Assembly (NCBI GenBank): GCA_964390495.1 | Contig: CAYMIN010000007.1 | Coordinates: forward strand, 1-64,000 | From: UBA11051 sp964390495 | GTDB taxonomy: Bacteria; Armatimonadota; Zipacnadia; Zipacnadales; UBA11051 | DNA length: 64,000 nucleotides | Direction: 5' to 3' | The notes under the pieces: model-generated | Seen by the model: only the letters and a program-made list of their open reading frames with translations | Database searches by the model: none | What the model was told of the DNA's origin: nothing | Made by a program: the position numbers and the translations under genes | Shown here: positions 1 to 7,718 of the stretch, piece after piece | How positions within the stretch are numbered: the stretch's first letter is position 1 | How the letters are laid out: every line of letters starts with the position of its first letter

Positions 1-85
1 CCCTTGTATCTTGCCAAGGATCGAGAAAATCTGCATAACTACAGTGGAAGCCCGAGCCACGCGATAAGAAAAGGAGTGATGCAGA

Positions 86-1258
86 ATGTGGCGTATCAGA
101 GCCGTAAGCGGGATCGTTGCTGTTAGCTTGGCAGTGGTGCTGTTGCACTCATCGGCATGCGCCGACGAGGCGGCACCAGCGCCGACCGTGACGCTGTCGG
201 TCGCGGACGCCCAGGTCGCCGAGGTCGCGGCACAGATCGCCGCGCAGTCCGGCCTGTCAGTTTTCGTGCTCGGGGAGATCCCCGATACCGTCTCGCTGGA
301 GATGGAGGCGCTCACCGTCGAGGCTGCGATAGCGGCCCTGGCAGAGGGCTTCGAGGGCTCGTGGGTACGGGGCTATCTGCTCGAGACAGCCACCCCCGAG
401 CAGCCCTATGAGGCCGAACAGTTGCTGGCAATGATGCAGCAGGTCAGGGAACAGTGGATGCAGACGCTGCAGGCACTTCCCGAAGACCAGCGCCGCGAGA
501 TGATGGGGGCGATGTTCGGAGGCAGAGGGCAGCGCGGCGGGCCGCGAGGCGGCCAGCAAGGTGGCCCGCAAGGTGGTCAGCAAGGTGGTCAACAGGGCGG
601 CCCCGGTGGCGGCGAGCAGGCCGGTGCGCCCGGGCAGGCGCCAGCGGAAGCCGGCGCGCCTGGGCAGGCGCCAGGCCAGGACCAGAATCGCCGCGGCCGG
701 ATGATGCGGGATGACCCGCTGCGCGGGCTGATGCGCCCGGGCCGGGACGAGACCGTATCCCTGGAATTGGCGGATAGCCCGCTGAGCGAGGCCTTGGCGT
801 GGTTCTTCGGTGCCAGCGGCTATATCGCGATTGCCCCGGAGGTCGCCGAAATGACGATCACCGCGAGCGTCACCGAGGCGCCAATCGGGGAACTGCTGGA
901 TCAGTTCGCCGCGAGCCTGCAGGCCCAGTGGCGTCCTTTCTACATGCTGTGCAAGCCGCAGGAGTTGACTCAAGAGCAGATGGAGCAGCGGGCCGAGCAG
1001 GGCTTCCAGCGGGGTATGGGCCAGCTCTGGCAAATGACGCCGGAGGACAGAAGCGCCCGCATCAGCCGGATGGTGGACCGGATGACGAATATGAGCCAGC
1101 GGCTGAAGGACGCGCCGCCGGAGCGCAGGCAGAGAATGCAGTCGCGCTTCAACCGCATGTTCGGGCGGATGACCCAGTATAGCGCCGGTCTGACCCCGGA
1201 ACAGCGCAAGGAACTCAAGCCGCTGCTGCGGGCCATGGGGCAACTGACCCAGCAGTAG
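86..1258 (+). CDS. Exported protein with two secretin-N/STN-like domains
   Basis: 390 aa. The first 26 residues are a clear signal peptide ending near ACADEA, so the protein is exported. Residues about 34-105 (TVTLSVADAQVAEVAAQIAAQ) and about 225-300 (TVSLELADSPLSEALAWFFG) look like two copies of the short beta-alpha-beta STN/secretin N-terminal fold, which in other proteins senses or docks to secretin and TonB machines. Between them lies a Gly-Gln-rich linker (about 150-205, GGQQGG repeats). The C-terminal 100 residues are Met, Arg and Gln rich and probably helical. A strong AAGGAGTG lies 9 nt before the ATG. It is followed 40 bases later by a pilin-like gene. There is no secretin pore domain, so its job is unknown; an adaptor in the periplasm is a guess. 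Confidence 0.6.
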   Translation: MWRIRAVSGIVAVSLAVVLLHSSACADEAAPAPTVTLSVADAQVAEVAAQIAAQSGLSVFVLGEIPDTVSLEMEALTVEAAIAALAEGFEGSWVRGYLLETATPEQPYEAEQLLAMMQQVREQWMQTLQALPEDQRREMMGAMFGGRGQRGGPRGGQQGGPQGGQQGGQQGGPGGGEQAGAPGQAPAEAGAPGQAPGQDQNRRGRMMRDDPLRGLMRPGRDETVSLELADSPLSEALAWFFGASGYIAIAPEVAEMTITASVTEAPIGELLDQFAASLQAQWRPFYMLCKPQELTQEQMEQRAEQGFQRGMGQLWQMTPEDRSARISRMVDRMTNMSQRLKDAPPERRQRMQSRFNRMFGRMTQYSAGLTPEQRKELKPLLRAMGQLTQQ

Positions 1259-1300
1259 GCCGCGAGCCAGCCGCTAGCCCTAATAGTAAAGGAGGTTGCG

Positions 1301-1849
1301 ATGAGAGCAACTAGTCGAGGCTTCACGCTTATAGAACTGCTGGTGGTGATAGCGATCATCTCGATGCTGGCGGCGATGCTGTTTCCGGTGTTCGCCCAAG
1401 CTCGGGCCAAGGCGCGCCAGACCACCTGCACGTCGAATCTGAAACAGATCGGCCTGTCCCTGGTGATGTACGCCGACGACTATGACGGCCTGCTGCCCCT
1501 GGCGAACGAGTATCCGGCCGCTCCGCCAGCGCCGTCAGGGGCCGACCCGGCCGAATACCAAGGGCCGCCGGGGATCACCGATGTACTCGCGCCGTATGTC
1601 AAGAACCGCGGGATCTTCCGCTGTCCCAGTGACACGGACAAGATGTGGGAGGTCCAGGGCACCAGCTACGACTACGGCTACGGCTCGCTCGACGCCGATG
1701 TGCCGATGCCGGTCCAGCCGATTGACGAGCCGTGGGGCCTGGCGCCCACTGCGGCGATACTGGCCGGAGACTACAGCCCGGACTGGCACGCCAAGGGGCC
1801 GGTGGTGCTGTACGCCGACGGTCATGTGAAGATCACCAAGAGGAACTGA
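1301..1849 (+). CDS. Pilin-like secreted protein (prepilin N-terminus, DGH tail)
   Basis: 182 aa. Starts with a basic stretch then GFTLIELLVVIAII, the type IV prepilin cleavage and methylation site and transmembrane helix, then LFPVFAQARAKARQ. The globular part is short and ends in YADGHVKI, the DG-H tail seen in the large pilin-like families that are hugely expanded in Planctomycetes and Armatimonadota. Such proteins are processed by prepilin peptidase and are probably minor pseudopilins or surface proteins, but individual roles are unknown. A GGAGG lies 8 nt before the ATG. It follows the STN-like exported protein and may be co-transcribed. Confidence 0.75.
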   Translation: MRATSRGFTLIELLVVIAIISMLAAMLFPVFAQARAKARQTTCTSNLKQIGLSLVMYADDYDGLLPLANEYPAAPPAPSGADPAEYQGPPGITDVLAPYVKNRGIFRCPSDTDKMWEVQGTSYDYGYGSLDADVPMPVQPIDEPWGLAPTAAILAGDYSPDWHAKGPVVLYADGHVKITKRN

Positions 1850-1904
1850 GCTGGGGGAACCCGAGCACCCGGCGGCGAGGCGCAGGCCCCGGTGCGCCTC
1901 TGCC

Positions 1905-3236
1905 CTATTGTGCCGGCTCGGCTGCGGTGGCCCTGAGGAGCTGCTGCATGCGGGCGAGGGTGTCAGCGAACTCGACCCGCTCGTCGGCTGATTGCTGCAA
2001 AAGCTCAAGCAGCGGCTGGCGCAGCCGAATCGCGTCATCAACAGCCGGGTTGCTGCCATGCTGGTAAGCGCCGAGGTTGATGAGGTCCTCGGCCTCGTCG
2101 TAGTCGGCCAGCAGCTTGCGCACGCAGCCGGCGGCCTGGCGTTGTTGCTCCGAGGTGATCTGGGGCATCAGACGGCTGACACTCTGCAGCACGTCAACCG
2201 CCGGATAGTGATTGCGCGTTGCCAGGTCGCGGGACAAAACCACGTGGCCGTCGAGGATACTGCGCACCGCATCGGCCACCGGCTCGGTCAGATCGTCCCC
2301 CTCCACCAGCACCGTGTAAAGGCCGGTGATCGAGCCGGTCCCGGCCATCCCCGAACGCTCCAGCAGTTGCGGGAGCTTGGCGAACACCGAGGGCGTATAG
2401 CCACCCCGGGTCGGCGGCTCGCCGACAGCCAGACCAACCTCGCGCTGGGCCCAGGCAAAGCGGGTAACCGAATCCATCATCAGCAGCACATCGGCGCCGC
2501 GGTCGCGGAAGTACTCGGCGATAGCGGTGGCAACATACGCCCCCCGCAGACGGATCAGCGGCGATTTGTCGCTGGTCACGGCAACCACCACGGAACGCTG
2601 CAGGCCCTCGGGACCCAGAGCCAGGTCAATGAACTCACGCAGCTCGCGACCGCGCTCGCCGACCAGGGCGATGACATTGATGTCGGCTTTGGTGTTGCGT
2701 GCGATCATCCCCAGCAGGATGGACTTGCCGACACCGGAGCCGGCGAAGATACCCAGCCGCTGGCCCTTGCCGCAGGTAATCAGACCGTCAAGGGCGCGGA
2801 TGCCCAGCGGCAGCGGCTCGGTAATGCGGCGGCGCGTCATTGGCGGCGGCGGCGCGGAACTGATCGGATAGAACTCCTCGGCAGGCACCGGGCCGAGATC
2901 GTCAATCGGGCGGCCCAGCCCGTCCAAGACCCGCCCTAGCATCGTCGGCCCCACTGCCAGGCGCATCGGCTCGCCGGTGGCTACCACCTCGCTGTTGACG
3001 CGGATCTGCTCGGTGTCGCCGAAGGGCATCATCAGCAGGCGGTTGTCGCGAAAGCCGACGACCTCGGCGAGAATCGGCGCCCGTTCGTCATCAGTGTGGA
3101 TGTGGCACAGCTCACCGACGCGCGCGGGCGGGCCGTCGGATTCGATAATCAGCCCGATGGTCTGACGCACGCGCCCGAGACGGCGAATAGTGTCAACTTC
3201 GCCAAGTAGCTGTGCCAGCTCGTCTGAAGCATTCAT
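1905..3236 (-). CDS. fliI: Flagellar export ATPase FliI
   Basis: 443 aa from the ATG at 3236. The F1-ATPase-like core shows Walker A GSGVGKS, the Walker B stretch DVLLMMDSVTRFA, and the FliI signature ERSGMAGTGSITGLYTVLVEGDD with PVADAVRSILDGHVVLSR. It is the hexameric ATPase that unloads chaperones and helps drive flagellar type III export at the cytoplasmic face. It is last in the minus-strand run flgB-flgC-fliE-fliF-fliH-fliI. An in-frame ATG at 3353 would add 39 residues, but these are encoded by an intergenic palindromic repeat and resemble no FliI N-terminus, so the internal start MNASDELAQLL is preferred even though its ribosome-binding site is weak. Confidence 0.93.
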   Translation of the reverse strand: MNASDELAQLLGEVDTIRRLGRVRQTIGLIIESDGPPARVGELCHIHTDDERAPILAEVVGFRDNRLLMMPFGDTEQIRVNSEVVATGEPMRLAVGPTMLGRVLDGLGRPIDDLGPVPAEEFYPISSAPPPPMTRRRITEPLPLGIRALDGLITCGKGQRLGIFAGSGVGKSILLGMIARNTKADINVIALVGERGRELREFIDLALGPEGLQRSVVVAVTSDKSPLIRLRGAYVATAIAEYFRDRGADVLLMMDSVTRFAWAQREVGLAVGEPPTRGGYTPSVFAKLPQLLERSGMAGTGSITGLYTVLVEGDDLTEPVADAVRSILDGHVVLSRDLATRNHYPAVDVLQSVSRLMPQITSEQQRQAAGCVRKLLADYDEAEDLINLGAYQHGSNPAVDDAIRLRQPLLELLQQSADERVEFADTLARMQQLLRATAAEPAQ

Positions 3237-3249
3237 ATTCGGCGGAAAC

Positions 3250-3338
3250 GGGCGCACCCACGCCGGACCCACTTGACCCACTCCTGTGGAGTGGCTGCCC
3301 GAGTGGGTACCCCCGGGTACCCGATGCACCCCGACCAC
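3250..3338. repeat. Palindromic GGGTACCC/GGGCGCA repeat between fliH and fliI
   Basis: The spacer contains ACGGGCGCACCCACGCC, then an inverted CCACTCCTGTGGAGTGG hairpin, then GGGTACCCCCGGGTACCC. Related strings recur at about 52302-52325, 54300-54325 and 56047-56094, always between genes. It is open in frame with fliI and can be mistaken for its N-terminus. Confidence 0.6.
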
Positions 3339-3364
3339 GGCGTTGGGTGCCATTGAATAAGCAA

Positions 3365-4195
3365 CTAGGCGGTCTTTTTCAGCAGGTCACTGCCCGCTAC
3401 GCGCTTCCAGATCACCTCAAGCTGAGAGCTGAGCCGCGCATCCACCTCGCCACGGTCGCTGTCAAGCAAACAACCACCGGCCTCGATGTCGTCGTCGCTG
3501 ACGATCTCTAACTGCTCCAAGCCCCCGACACGCTTCAGAAGCGCCGCCTGATGAGCCGAAAGTGTCGCCTCATCAGCGGGATTGATCACGATGCGCAGGC
3601 GCTTGATGTCGGCAAGCTGCTGCATCGCATCGGCGACAACATCAAGGACGATCTCGTCATCAGCCGCCACCTTACGGCGGATGATCTTGGCCGTGACACC
3701 GGCGGCCAAAGTGGCCACCTGACCGGCTAGATTCTCCAGCGCTACGTCGGCGGCCCGCTGGAAGCGCTCAAGTAGCTCAGTAGCCGCGGCCGCGAACTGA
3801 GCCGACTGCTCCTGGCGCACCCTAGCGGCCTCCTCGTCGGCACGCCGCCGCAGCAGCTCCTCAACTTGCACCTCCGCCTCTTGACGCAAGGCGGTAGCCT
3901 GTTGTTGGGCCTCGGCAATGATGGCCTCAGCCTGGCGGCGAGCGCGCTGCACCAGGTGCTGCACCTGCTCGCTGCTTTGGGGCTCGCCGGCGCGGTCCTC
4001 CACGATATCCGAGTTCTCCGGCATCTCGGCAAGCGAACACGGTACGAAGCGCACCCCCTCGGCATCATAGGAGGCCTCGGTGGCTTCGGAGGCAAGCTCC
4101 CCGATGCCGGGAATCCAGGGCTGGAAGGCCCCCGGATCAGCAGCCAAGGGCTGGGCCTGGTTGGCCCGGGGCGTCGGCTTGGGCGTGATTGTCAC
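3365..4195 (-). CDS. fliH: Flagellar assembly protein FliH
   Basis: 276 aa. Residues about 80-150 are a long Ala-Glu-Gln-Arg helix (QRARRQAEAIIAEAQQQATAL), the stalk typical of FliH and of V/F-ATPase peripheral stalks. The C-terminal domain (about 150-276, GVTAKIIRRKVAADDEIVLDVVADAM ending LEVIWKRV) matches the FliI-binding domain. FliH holds and inhibits FliI and links it to the C ring through FliN. The first 75 residues are poorly conserved and acidic. It lies between fliF and fliI as in most flagellar operons, except that fliG, normally between fliF and fliH, is missing here and found at 10.7 kb. Confidence 0.88.
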   Translation of the reverse strand: MTITPKPTPRANQAQPLAADPGAFQPWIPGIGELASEATEASYDAEGVRFVPCSLAEMPENSDIVEDRAGEPQSSEQVQHLVQRARRQAEAIIAEAQQQATALRQEAEVQVEELLRRRADEEAARVRQEQSAQFAAAATELLERFQRAADVALENLAGQVATLAAGVTAKIIRRKVAADDEIVLDVVADAMQQLADIKRLRIVINPADEATLSAHQAALLKRVGGLEQLEIVSDDDIEAGGCLLDSDRGEVDARLSSQLEVIWKRVAGSDLLKKTA

Positions 4196-4230
4196 CTCCG
4201 CAAAGACCGATACGATAATGAGCGGGACGC

Positions 4231-5808
4231 CTAGCCGCCGCTGACCCAGCGCTGAAGCTGCTTGACCACCGCCTCCGGCCGCTCACCAGCAATCTTGCGC
4301 ACTGTTTCCGCCAACTCTTCGGTCTCGGCCTCCGCCTCCGAAGCGACTTGTACCGCCTCGCCGACCTCCACACCGGGCTGCCTAAGCTGCTTGGCCTCAG
4401 CCGGCAATTCGTCCGCCTCATGGATTTGTTGCGCGGCAGTGGCAAGGGCATTGCGGACCTGGCGAGAACCGATCAGAATCGCTGCGGCAAGCACCGCCAC
4501 GGCCACTAGGCCGGACGCATAGCGGACAATCACCGCCAGGCGCTGCTGGCTTTCCTGGGCCGCAGCGGCCGCCTCCGCCTGCTTGGCGGATTCTTCGGCA
4601 ACCTCCTCGGCCGCAATCGCCATGCTCTGAATCACCAGCCGGTCGCCGCGCGTTTCATCATAGCCGGAAGCAGCCTCGAGGACCTCGCGGACCTGGTTGA
4701 CCGCAGAGGCCTGGAGCTCCTGGTCAACGATTGCGGCGATGGTCAGGCGCTTGAGCTGGCCGGCAGCAGTAGTGCGCTCGATAACCTGCTTGGAAAGCTC
4801 ATAGTTGCGGGTCTCCTCGCGGGAGAGGTACTTGCCCGCGCCGGTCTGATTGCCACCGGCAGCCGCGCCAATCCCGGCCGCAAGCTCCGAGGCGACGCCG
4901 CTGGGCTTGCCCGCGCCCTCGTAAGTCTCCTCCACAATATGAGCCGAGGTCAGGCCGGCATTACCGCCCTCCGGCTCAGAATAGACCTCGGACTGCACCT
5001 GCTCGGTGTCGAAGCTGAGCTCCGCCTGCACCCTGACGATGGCCTTGTGCTGGCCGATGACGGCATCAAGCATCGACTGCAAGCGCTGGCGCAGGCTTTC
5101 CTCGAACTGGTGCTTGGTCTCAAGCTGGGCGCTGGTCATGGGGCCGGTCCCGCCCGCCTCGGCCAGGCCGCTTGATAGGATGTTGCCGCTGCTGTCAACT
5201 ATGGTAACCGCCTCGGGCCTGAGGCCCTCCACCGCCGCCGCCAGCAGATTGACCATGCCCTGGACCTGCGGAGGCGCCAACTGTGCGCCCGGCCTGAGTG
5301 TCAGCACCACCGATGCCGAAGCCGCGGTGCTCTCCCCGTATAGTGACTCCTTGGGCATCACCAGATGCACGCGCGAGGCCATCACCTCGGCGAGGCAGTT
5401 GATCGAGCGGCTCAACTCGCCCTGTAAGGCACGCTGGAGATTGATCTGGTTGGAGAACTGCGTGCCCGGCAGGGAAGTGCGGTCGAAGATCTCGAAGCCG
5501 ACCCCGCTGCTGCCCGGCAAGCCCTTATTGGCTAACTGCAGCCGCAACTCGTAGAGGCGGCTCTTCTCCACCATCACCGCGGTGCCCTGGCGCACCAGCT
5601 TATAGGGGATGCTCTCGGCCTGGAGCTCGTCAACAATGGCCGCGGCCGCCTCCGCCTGCAGGCCGCCATAGAGTAGCACCCAGTCGGGCTGCAGCGACTG
5701 GCGCAGGAGCACGCCTAGCATCGCCATCGTCAGTGCGGCGACGGCAACTAGGGTGCGGCGCTGCCGAACGCTTAGACGGCCCCAAATCTCCGCTAGCTGA
5801 GTCTTCAT
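4231..5808 (-). CDS. fliF: Flagellar MS-ring protein FliF
   Basis: 525 aa. One transmembrane helix near residues 19-35 and a second at about 425-448 (YASGLVAVAVLAAAILIGS) bracket a large periplasmic part. The N-terminal YscJ/FliF domain (VLLYGGLQAEAAAAIVDELQAESIPYKL) and the phrase VHLVMPKESLYGE are family hallmarks. It forms the MS ring and export-gate housing in the inner membrane. The cytoplasmic tail ends with ERPEAVVKQLQRWVSG, the FliG-binding helix. The gene starts with ATGAAGACTCAG at 5808 and is followed 35 nt later by fliH. A 265-nt repeat-filled gap separates it from upstream fliE. Confidence 0.95.
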   Translation of the reverse strand: MKTQLAEIWGRLSVRQRRTLVAVAALTMAMLGVLLRQSLQPDWVLLYGGLQAEAAAAIVDELQAESIPYKLVRQGTAVMVEKSRLYELRLQLANKGLPGSSGVGFEIFDRTSLPGTQFSNQINLQRALQGELSRSINCLAEVMASRVHLVMPKESLYGESTAASASVVLTLRPGAQLAPPQVQGMVNLLAAAVEGLRPEAVTIVDSSGNILSSGLAEAGGTGPMTSAQLETKHQFEESLRQRLQSMLDAVIGQHKAIVRVQAELSFDTEQVQSEVYSEPEGGNAGLTSAHIVEETYEGAGKPSGVASELAAGIGAAAGGNQTGAGKYLSREETRNYELSKQVIERTTAAGQLKRLTIAAIVDQELQASAVNQVREVLEAASGYDETRGDRLVIQSMAIAAEEVAEESAKQAEAAAAAQESQQRLAVIVRYASGLVAVAVLAAAILIGSRQVRNALATAAQQIHEADELPAEAKQLRQPGVEVGEAVQVASEAEAETEELAETVRKIAGERPEAVVKQLQRWVSGG

Positions 5809-6073
5809 TTGGCGATTAGTCGCGGATAGCCGATAATAGCGACCTCGGGCTGGAAGCCCGAGCTACGCGATAGTGTTTGGGCGGCCCGAACCACGGGATG
5901 GCAGAGGACGCGGGCCGGTTTCGCTGCGCTCAGCCGGCCCCTCCATACGGCAAGAGTGATGGCTATCGAGTCGGGCAGGATGCCCAACCCACGGAGTTGT
6001 TGTCATGCCCGACCTGCGACGCAGGGGACAGTCCCTAAAAAGACAGTCCCCCATTCGGGCCTTGGAGGAGCTT
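5809..6073. repeat. Repeat-filled fliE-fliF gap
   Basis: Holds several palindromes: CTCGGGCTGGAAGCCCGAG flanked by CTACGCGATAG (5844-5870), a GGGCCGG/CCGGCCC arm (about 5921-5940), and GGGGACAGTCCC-type inverted repeats (about 6020-6050). These same strings recur elsewhere in the window. No gene is seen. Confidence 0.6.
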
Positions 6074-6448
6074 CTATACCTGCATCTGGCTGATCTGCTG
6101 GTAGGCGGCCAGCACCTTCTCCGTGACCCTGATGGTGAGCTGCAGCGCCAGGTCCGCCTTCTCCATCGCCAACACCGCCTCGTGAGGGTTTTCGGCCTGA
6201 CCGGTGGCTACCAGCTCGGCCTGGCGGTCGGCCTCAAGCTGCAGGCGATTGACCTGCTCCAGCGCCCCGCCCAACACCTGGCCGAAAGTTCCGCCTTCCG
6301 GTCTCGTCGCCTGTTCGGTTGGAGCCGGGGCGCCAAGCGGCAGGCTAGCGAGACGCTGTGAGCGCTGAGCATCAAGCGCCTGGGAGCGGCCCGACAACTC
6401 GACGGTGTCAAGCAGCCTGCTATCACTGTGGGTGGGCATGATTGGCAT
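6074..6448 (-). CDS. fliE: Flagellar hook-basal body protein FliE
   Basis: 124 aa. The C-terminal 75 residues (FGQVLGGALEQVNRLQLEADRQ, then HEAVLAMEKADLALQLTIRVTEKVLAAYQQI) match FliE, the adaptor between the MS ring and the rod. The first 50 residues are a variable Pro-Ala-Arg stretch. It is exported by the flagellar type III system and has no cleaved signal. It lies downstream of flgC by 228 nt, a gap that holds repeats and two DnaA-box-like sequences, and upstream of fliF. Confidence 0.9.
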   Translation of the reverse strand: MPIMPTHSDSRLLDTVELSGRSQALDAQRSQRLASLPLGAPAPTEQATRPEGGTFGQVLGGALEQVNRLQLEADRQAELVATGQAENPHEAVLAMEKADLALQLTIRVTEKVLAAYQQISQMQV

Positions 6449-6676
6449 GACGAGTACTCCTATCCCCTGAAAGCGCCTTCATAGCCAAGTTTTTCGGGAA
6501 TCGCGAGCTAGTACAATGCTGCTTCCGGTACTGGGGGGGACAGTCCCTAAAGGGACAGTCCCCTGTTCAGGGTTTGGGGGCGGCTTCTGGTCCATCAGGG
6601 ATAGTAGGCGGCTTTGTCCGGAGATTGTGGATAACTTTGTTGAAGATGTGGACAAGAATCTTGCATATACCTACAG
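6449..6676. other. flgC-fliE gap with DnaA-box-like pair and GGGGACAGTCCC palindrome
   Basis: TGTGGATAA at 6626-6634 is a perfect DnaA box (read on the minus strand) and TGTGGACAA at 6647-6655 has one change; they share orientation and lie 21 nt apart, two helical turns, in a locally AT-rich patch. The other half of the gap is a GGGGACAGTCCC inverted repeat (about 6538-6566) like the one at about 6020. No ORF of note. Confidence 0.4.
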
Positions 6677-7072
6677 TCAAGTGAGTATGTTTATCGCGTC
6701 TTGAGCCATCTCCCGCGCGACCCGCAACGCCTTGGCATTGGCCTCATAGGCGCGGCTGGCAGCCACCATCTCCACCATCTCCGTGGCGATGTCCACATTC
6801 GGCATCAGGACATAGCCCTGCTCATCCGCATCGGGGTGCGAGGGGTCATAGATCTGCTGGAAAGGGCCCTCGTCAGCGGCAAGACCGGCAACCTCCACCC
6901 CACCGGCGTCGCCGGCGGCAGGCGCTACGACCACCCGCAAGCGGCGGTAGGGTCCGCCCTGGGCAGTGCGAGTGGTCTCGGCATTGGCGATGTTCTCGGC
7001 GATTACGTCCAGGCGCGCCCGCTGTACGGATAGGCCGCTGCCGCTGGTATCAATGGCGCGGAACATACTCAT
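6677..7072 (-). CDS. flgC: Flagellar proximal rod protein FlgC
   Basis: 131 aa. Begins MSMFRAIDTSGSGLSVQRARLDVIAENIANAETT, the conserved rod/hook N-terminal helix with an N-x-x-N-A motif, and ends MVEMVAASRAYEANAKALRVAREMAQDAINI, the matching C-terminal helix that pairs with it in the rod. YVLMPNVD is a typical FlgC phrase. The start overlaps the flgB stop as ATGA, so the two are translationally coupled. The length is normal for the family. Confidence 0.95.
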   Translation of the reverse strand: MSMFRAIDTSGSGLSVQRARLDVIAENIANAETTRTAQGGPYRRLRVVVAPAAGDAGGVEVAGLAADEGPFQQIYDPSHPDADEQGYVLMPNVDIATEMVEMVAASRAYEANAKALRVAREMAQDAINILT

Positions 7073-7497
7073 TGACTGCTACCTCCGTTGATGGCTCGCT
7101 GCATCATGCCCAGCTTCTTCGCCAGCAGCCGGGTCAGCATCTTGTACTGCAGCGAGCTCTTGCTCATCGCCACGATCTCGGCTTCCAGGTTGACAGTGTT
7201 GCCATCGGGGCGGGCCGGAGCGCTCTGCGGCTCAACGCGCGGCTCAACGGCCTCGATAAGCCTGTGGCGGGTGCCGGCCATGCCATGCGGCGGCAGCATG
7301 TGGCCAGCCCGGCCCGGCCGCTCGGCCTCAATCGCCGCCCGCAGACTCTGCTCAAAGCTCACCGCCTTGGCCTGATAGCCCGGAGTCTCGATATTGGCGA
7401 GATTATCGGCGATGGCAAGCTGGCGAGCATAAACCCCCGCTAGGCCGCGCTCGAGAGCCGCAGTAGTGATGTCTGAAAGCAGATCGCGCTGTGGCAT
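7069..7497 (-). CDS. flgB: Flagellar proximal rod protein FlgB
   Basis: 142 aa. Shows the rod signature ALERGLAGVYARQLAIADNLANIETPGYQAKAVSFE near the N-terminus and SKSSLQYKMLTRLLAKKLGMMQRAI at the C-terminus, both diagnostic of FlgB. It is the first gene of the minus-strand basal-body run. AAGGTGAG lies upstream of the ATG as ribosome-binding site. A sigma-54-like promoter, TGGCATGCGTATTGCA, lies about 40 nt before the start codon. Confidence 0.95.
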   Translation of the reverse strand: MPQRDLLSDITTAALERGLAGVYARQLAIADNLANIETPGYQAKAVSFEQSLRAAIEAERPGRAGHMLPPHGMAGTRHRLIEAVEPRVEPQSAPARPDGNTVNLEAEIVAMSKSSLQYKMLTRLLAKKLGMMQRAINGGSSQ

Positions 7498-7535
7498 CGT
7501 TTCTCACCTTGGCCGCTCATAGGCCATGAGAATAC

Positions 7536-7551
7536 TGCAATACGCATGCCA
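7536..7551 (-). promoter_or_regulatory. Sigma-54-like promoter for flgB operon
   Basis: On the minus strand the sequence is TGGCATGCGTATTGCA. It matches the -24/-12 consensus TGGCACG-N4-TTGCW with the obligatory GG and GC 10 nt apart and one or two changes elsewhere. Predicted transcription starts near 7525, giving a leader of about 28 nt before flgB. The rpoN gene itself is the next gene upstream. Confidence 0.65.
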
Positions 7552-7718
7552 GAGGGCGGCGGCAGCTTTCCCCCCCCGGCCCCTCTCCCCCCAGGGAGAA
7601 GGGGAGAACAACAACGGCAACGGCGTCGGGGGGGAAGCCCGACCCACCGGATCATTGTTGTGATGCCCGGTCCACGGGAATGTATTTGGGGTGCCCGGGG
7701 CGCGTTGTCAAACAGCCT
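7552..7718. repeat. Repeat-filled gap between flgB and rpoN
   Basis: Contains a CCCCTCTCCCCCCAGGGAG palindrome (about 7571-7605), a GGGAAGCCCGACCCACC stretch and other GC-rich hairpins shared with other gaps. No coding sequence recognised. Confidence 0.45.

Noticed and set aside
257..1243. Long minus-strand frame (328 codons) opposite the STN-like gene
   Set aside because: It is a mirror of a GC-rich coding region with strong codon bias on the plus strand, has no ribosome-binding site and resembles no protein. The same applies to other long antisense frames, such as 38234-39010 and 1992-2939.
3237..3353. 39-residue N-terminal extension of FliI from ATG 3353
   Set aside because: Encoded by an intergenic palindromic repeat (GGGTACCC, GGGCGCACCC) and unlike any FliI start.
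5829..5836. GCCGATAA in the fliE-fliF gap
   Set aside because: No TAAA-like box 14-17 nt upstream and it would transcribe antisense to fliE.
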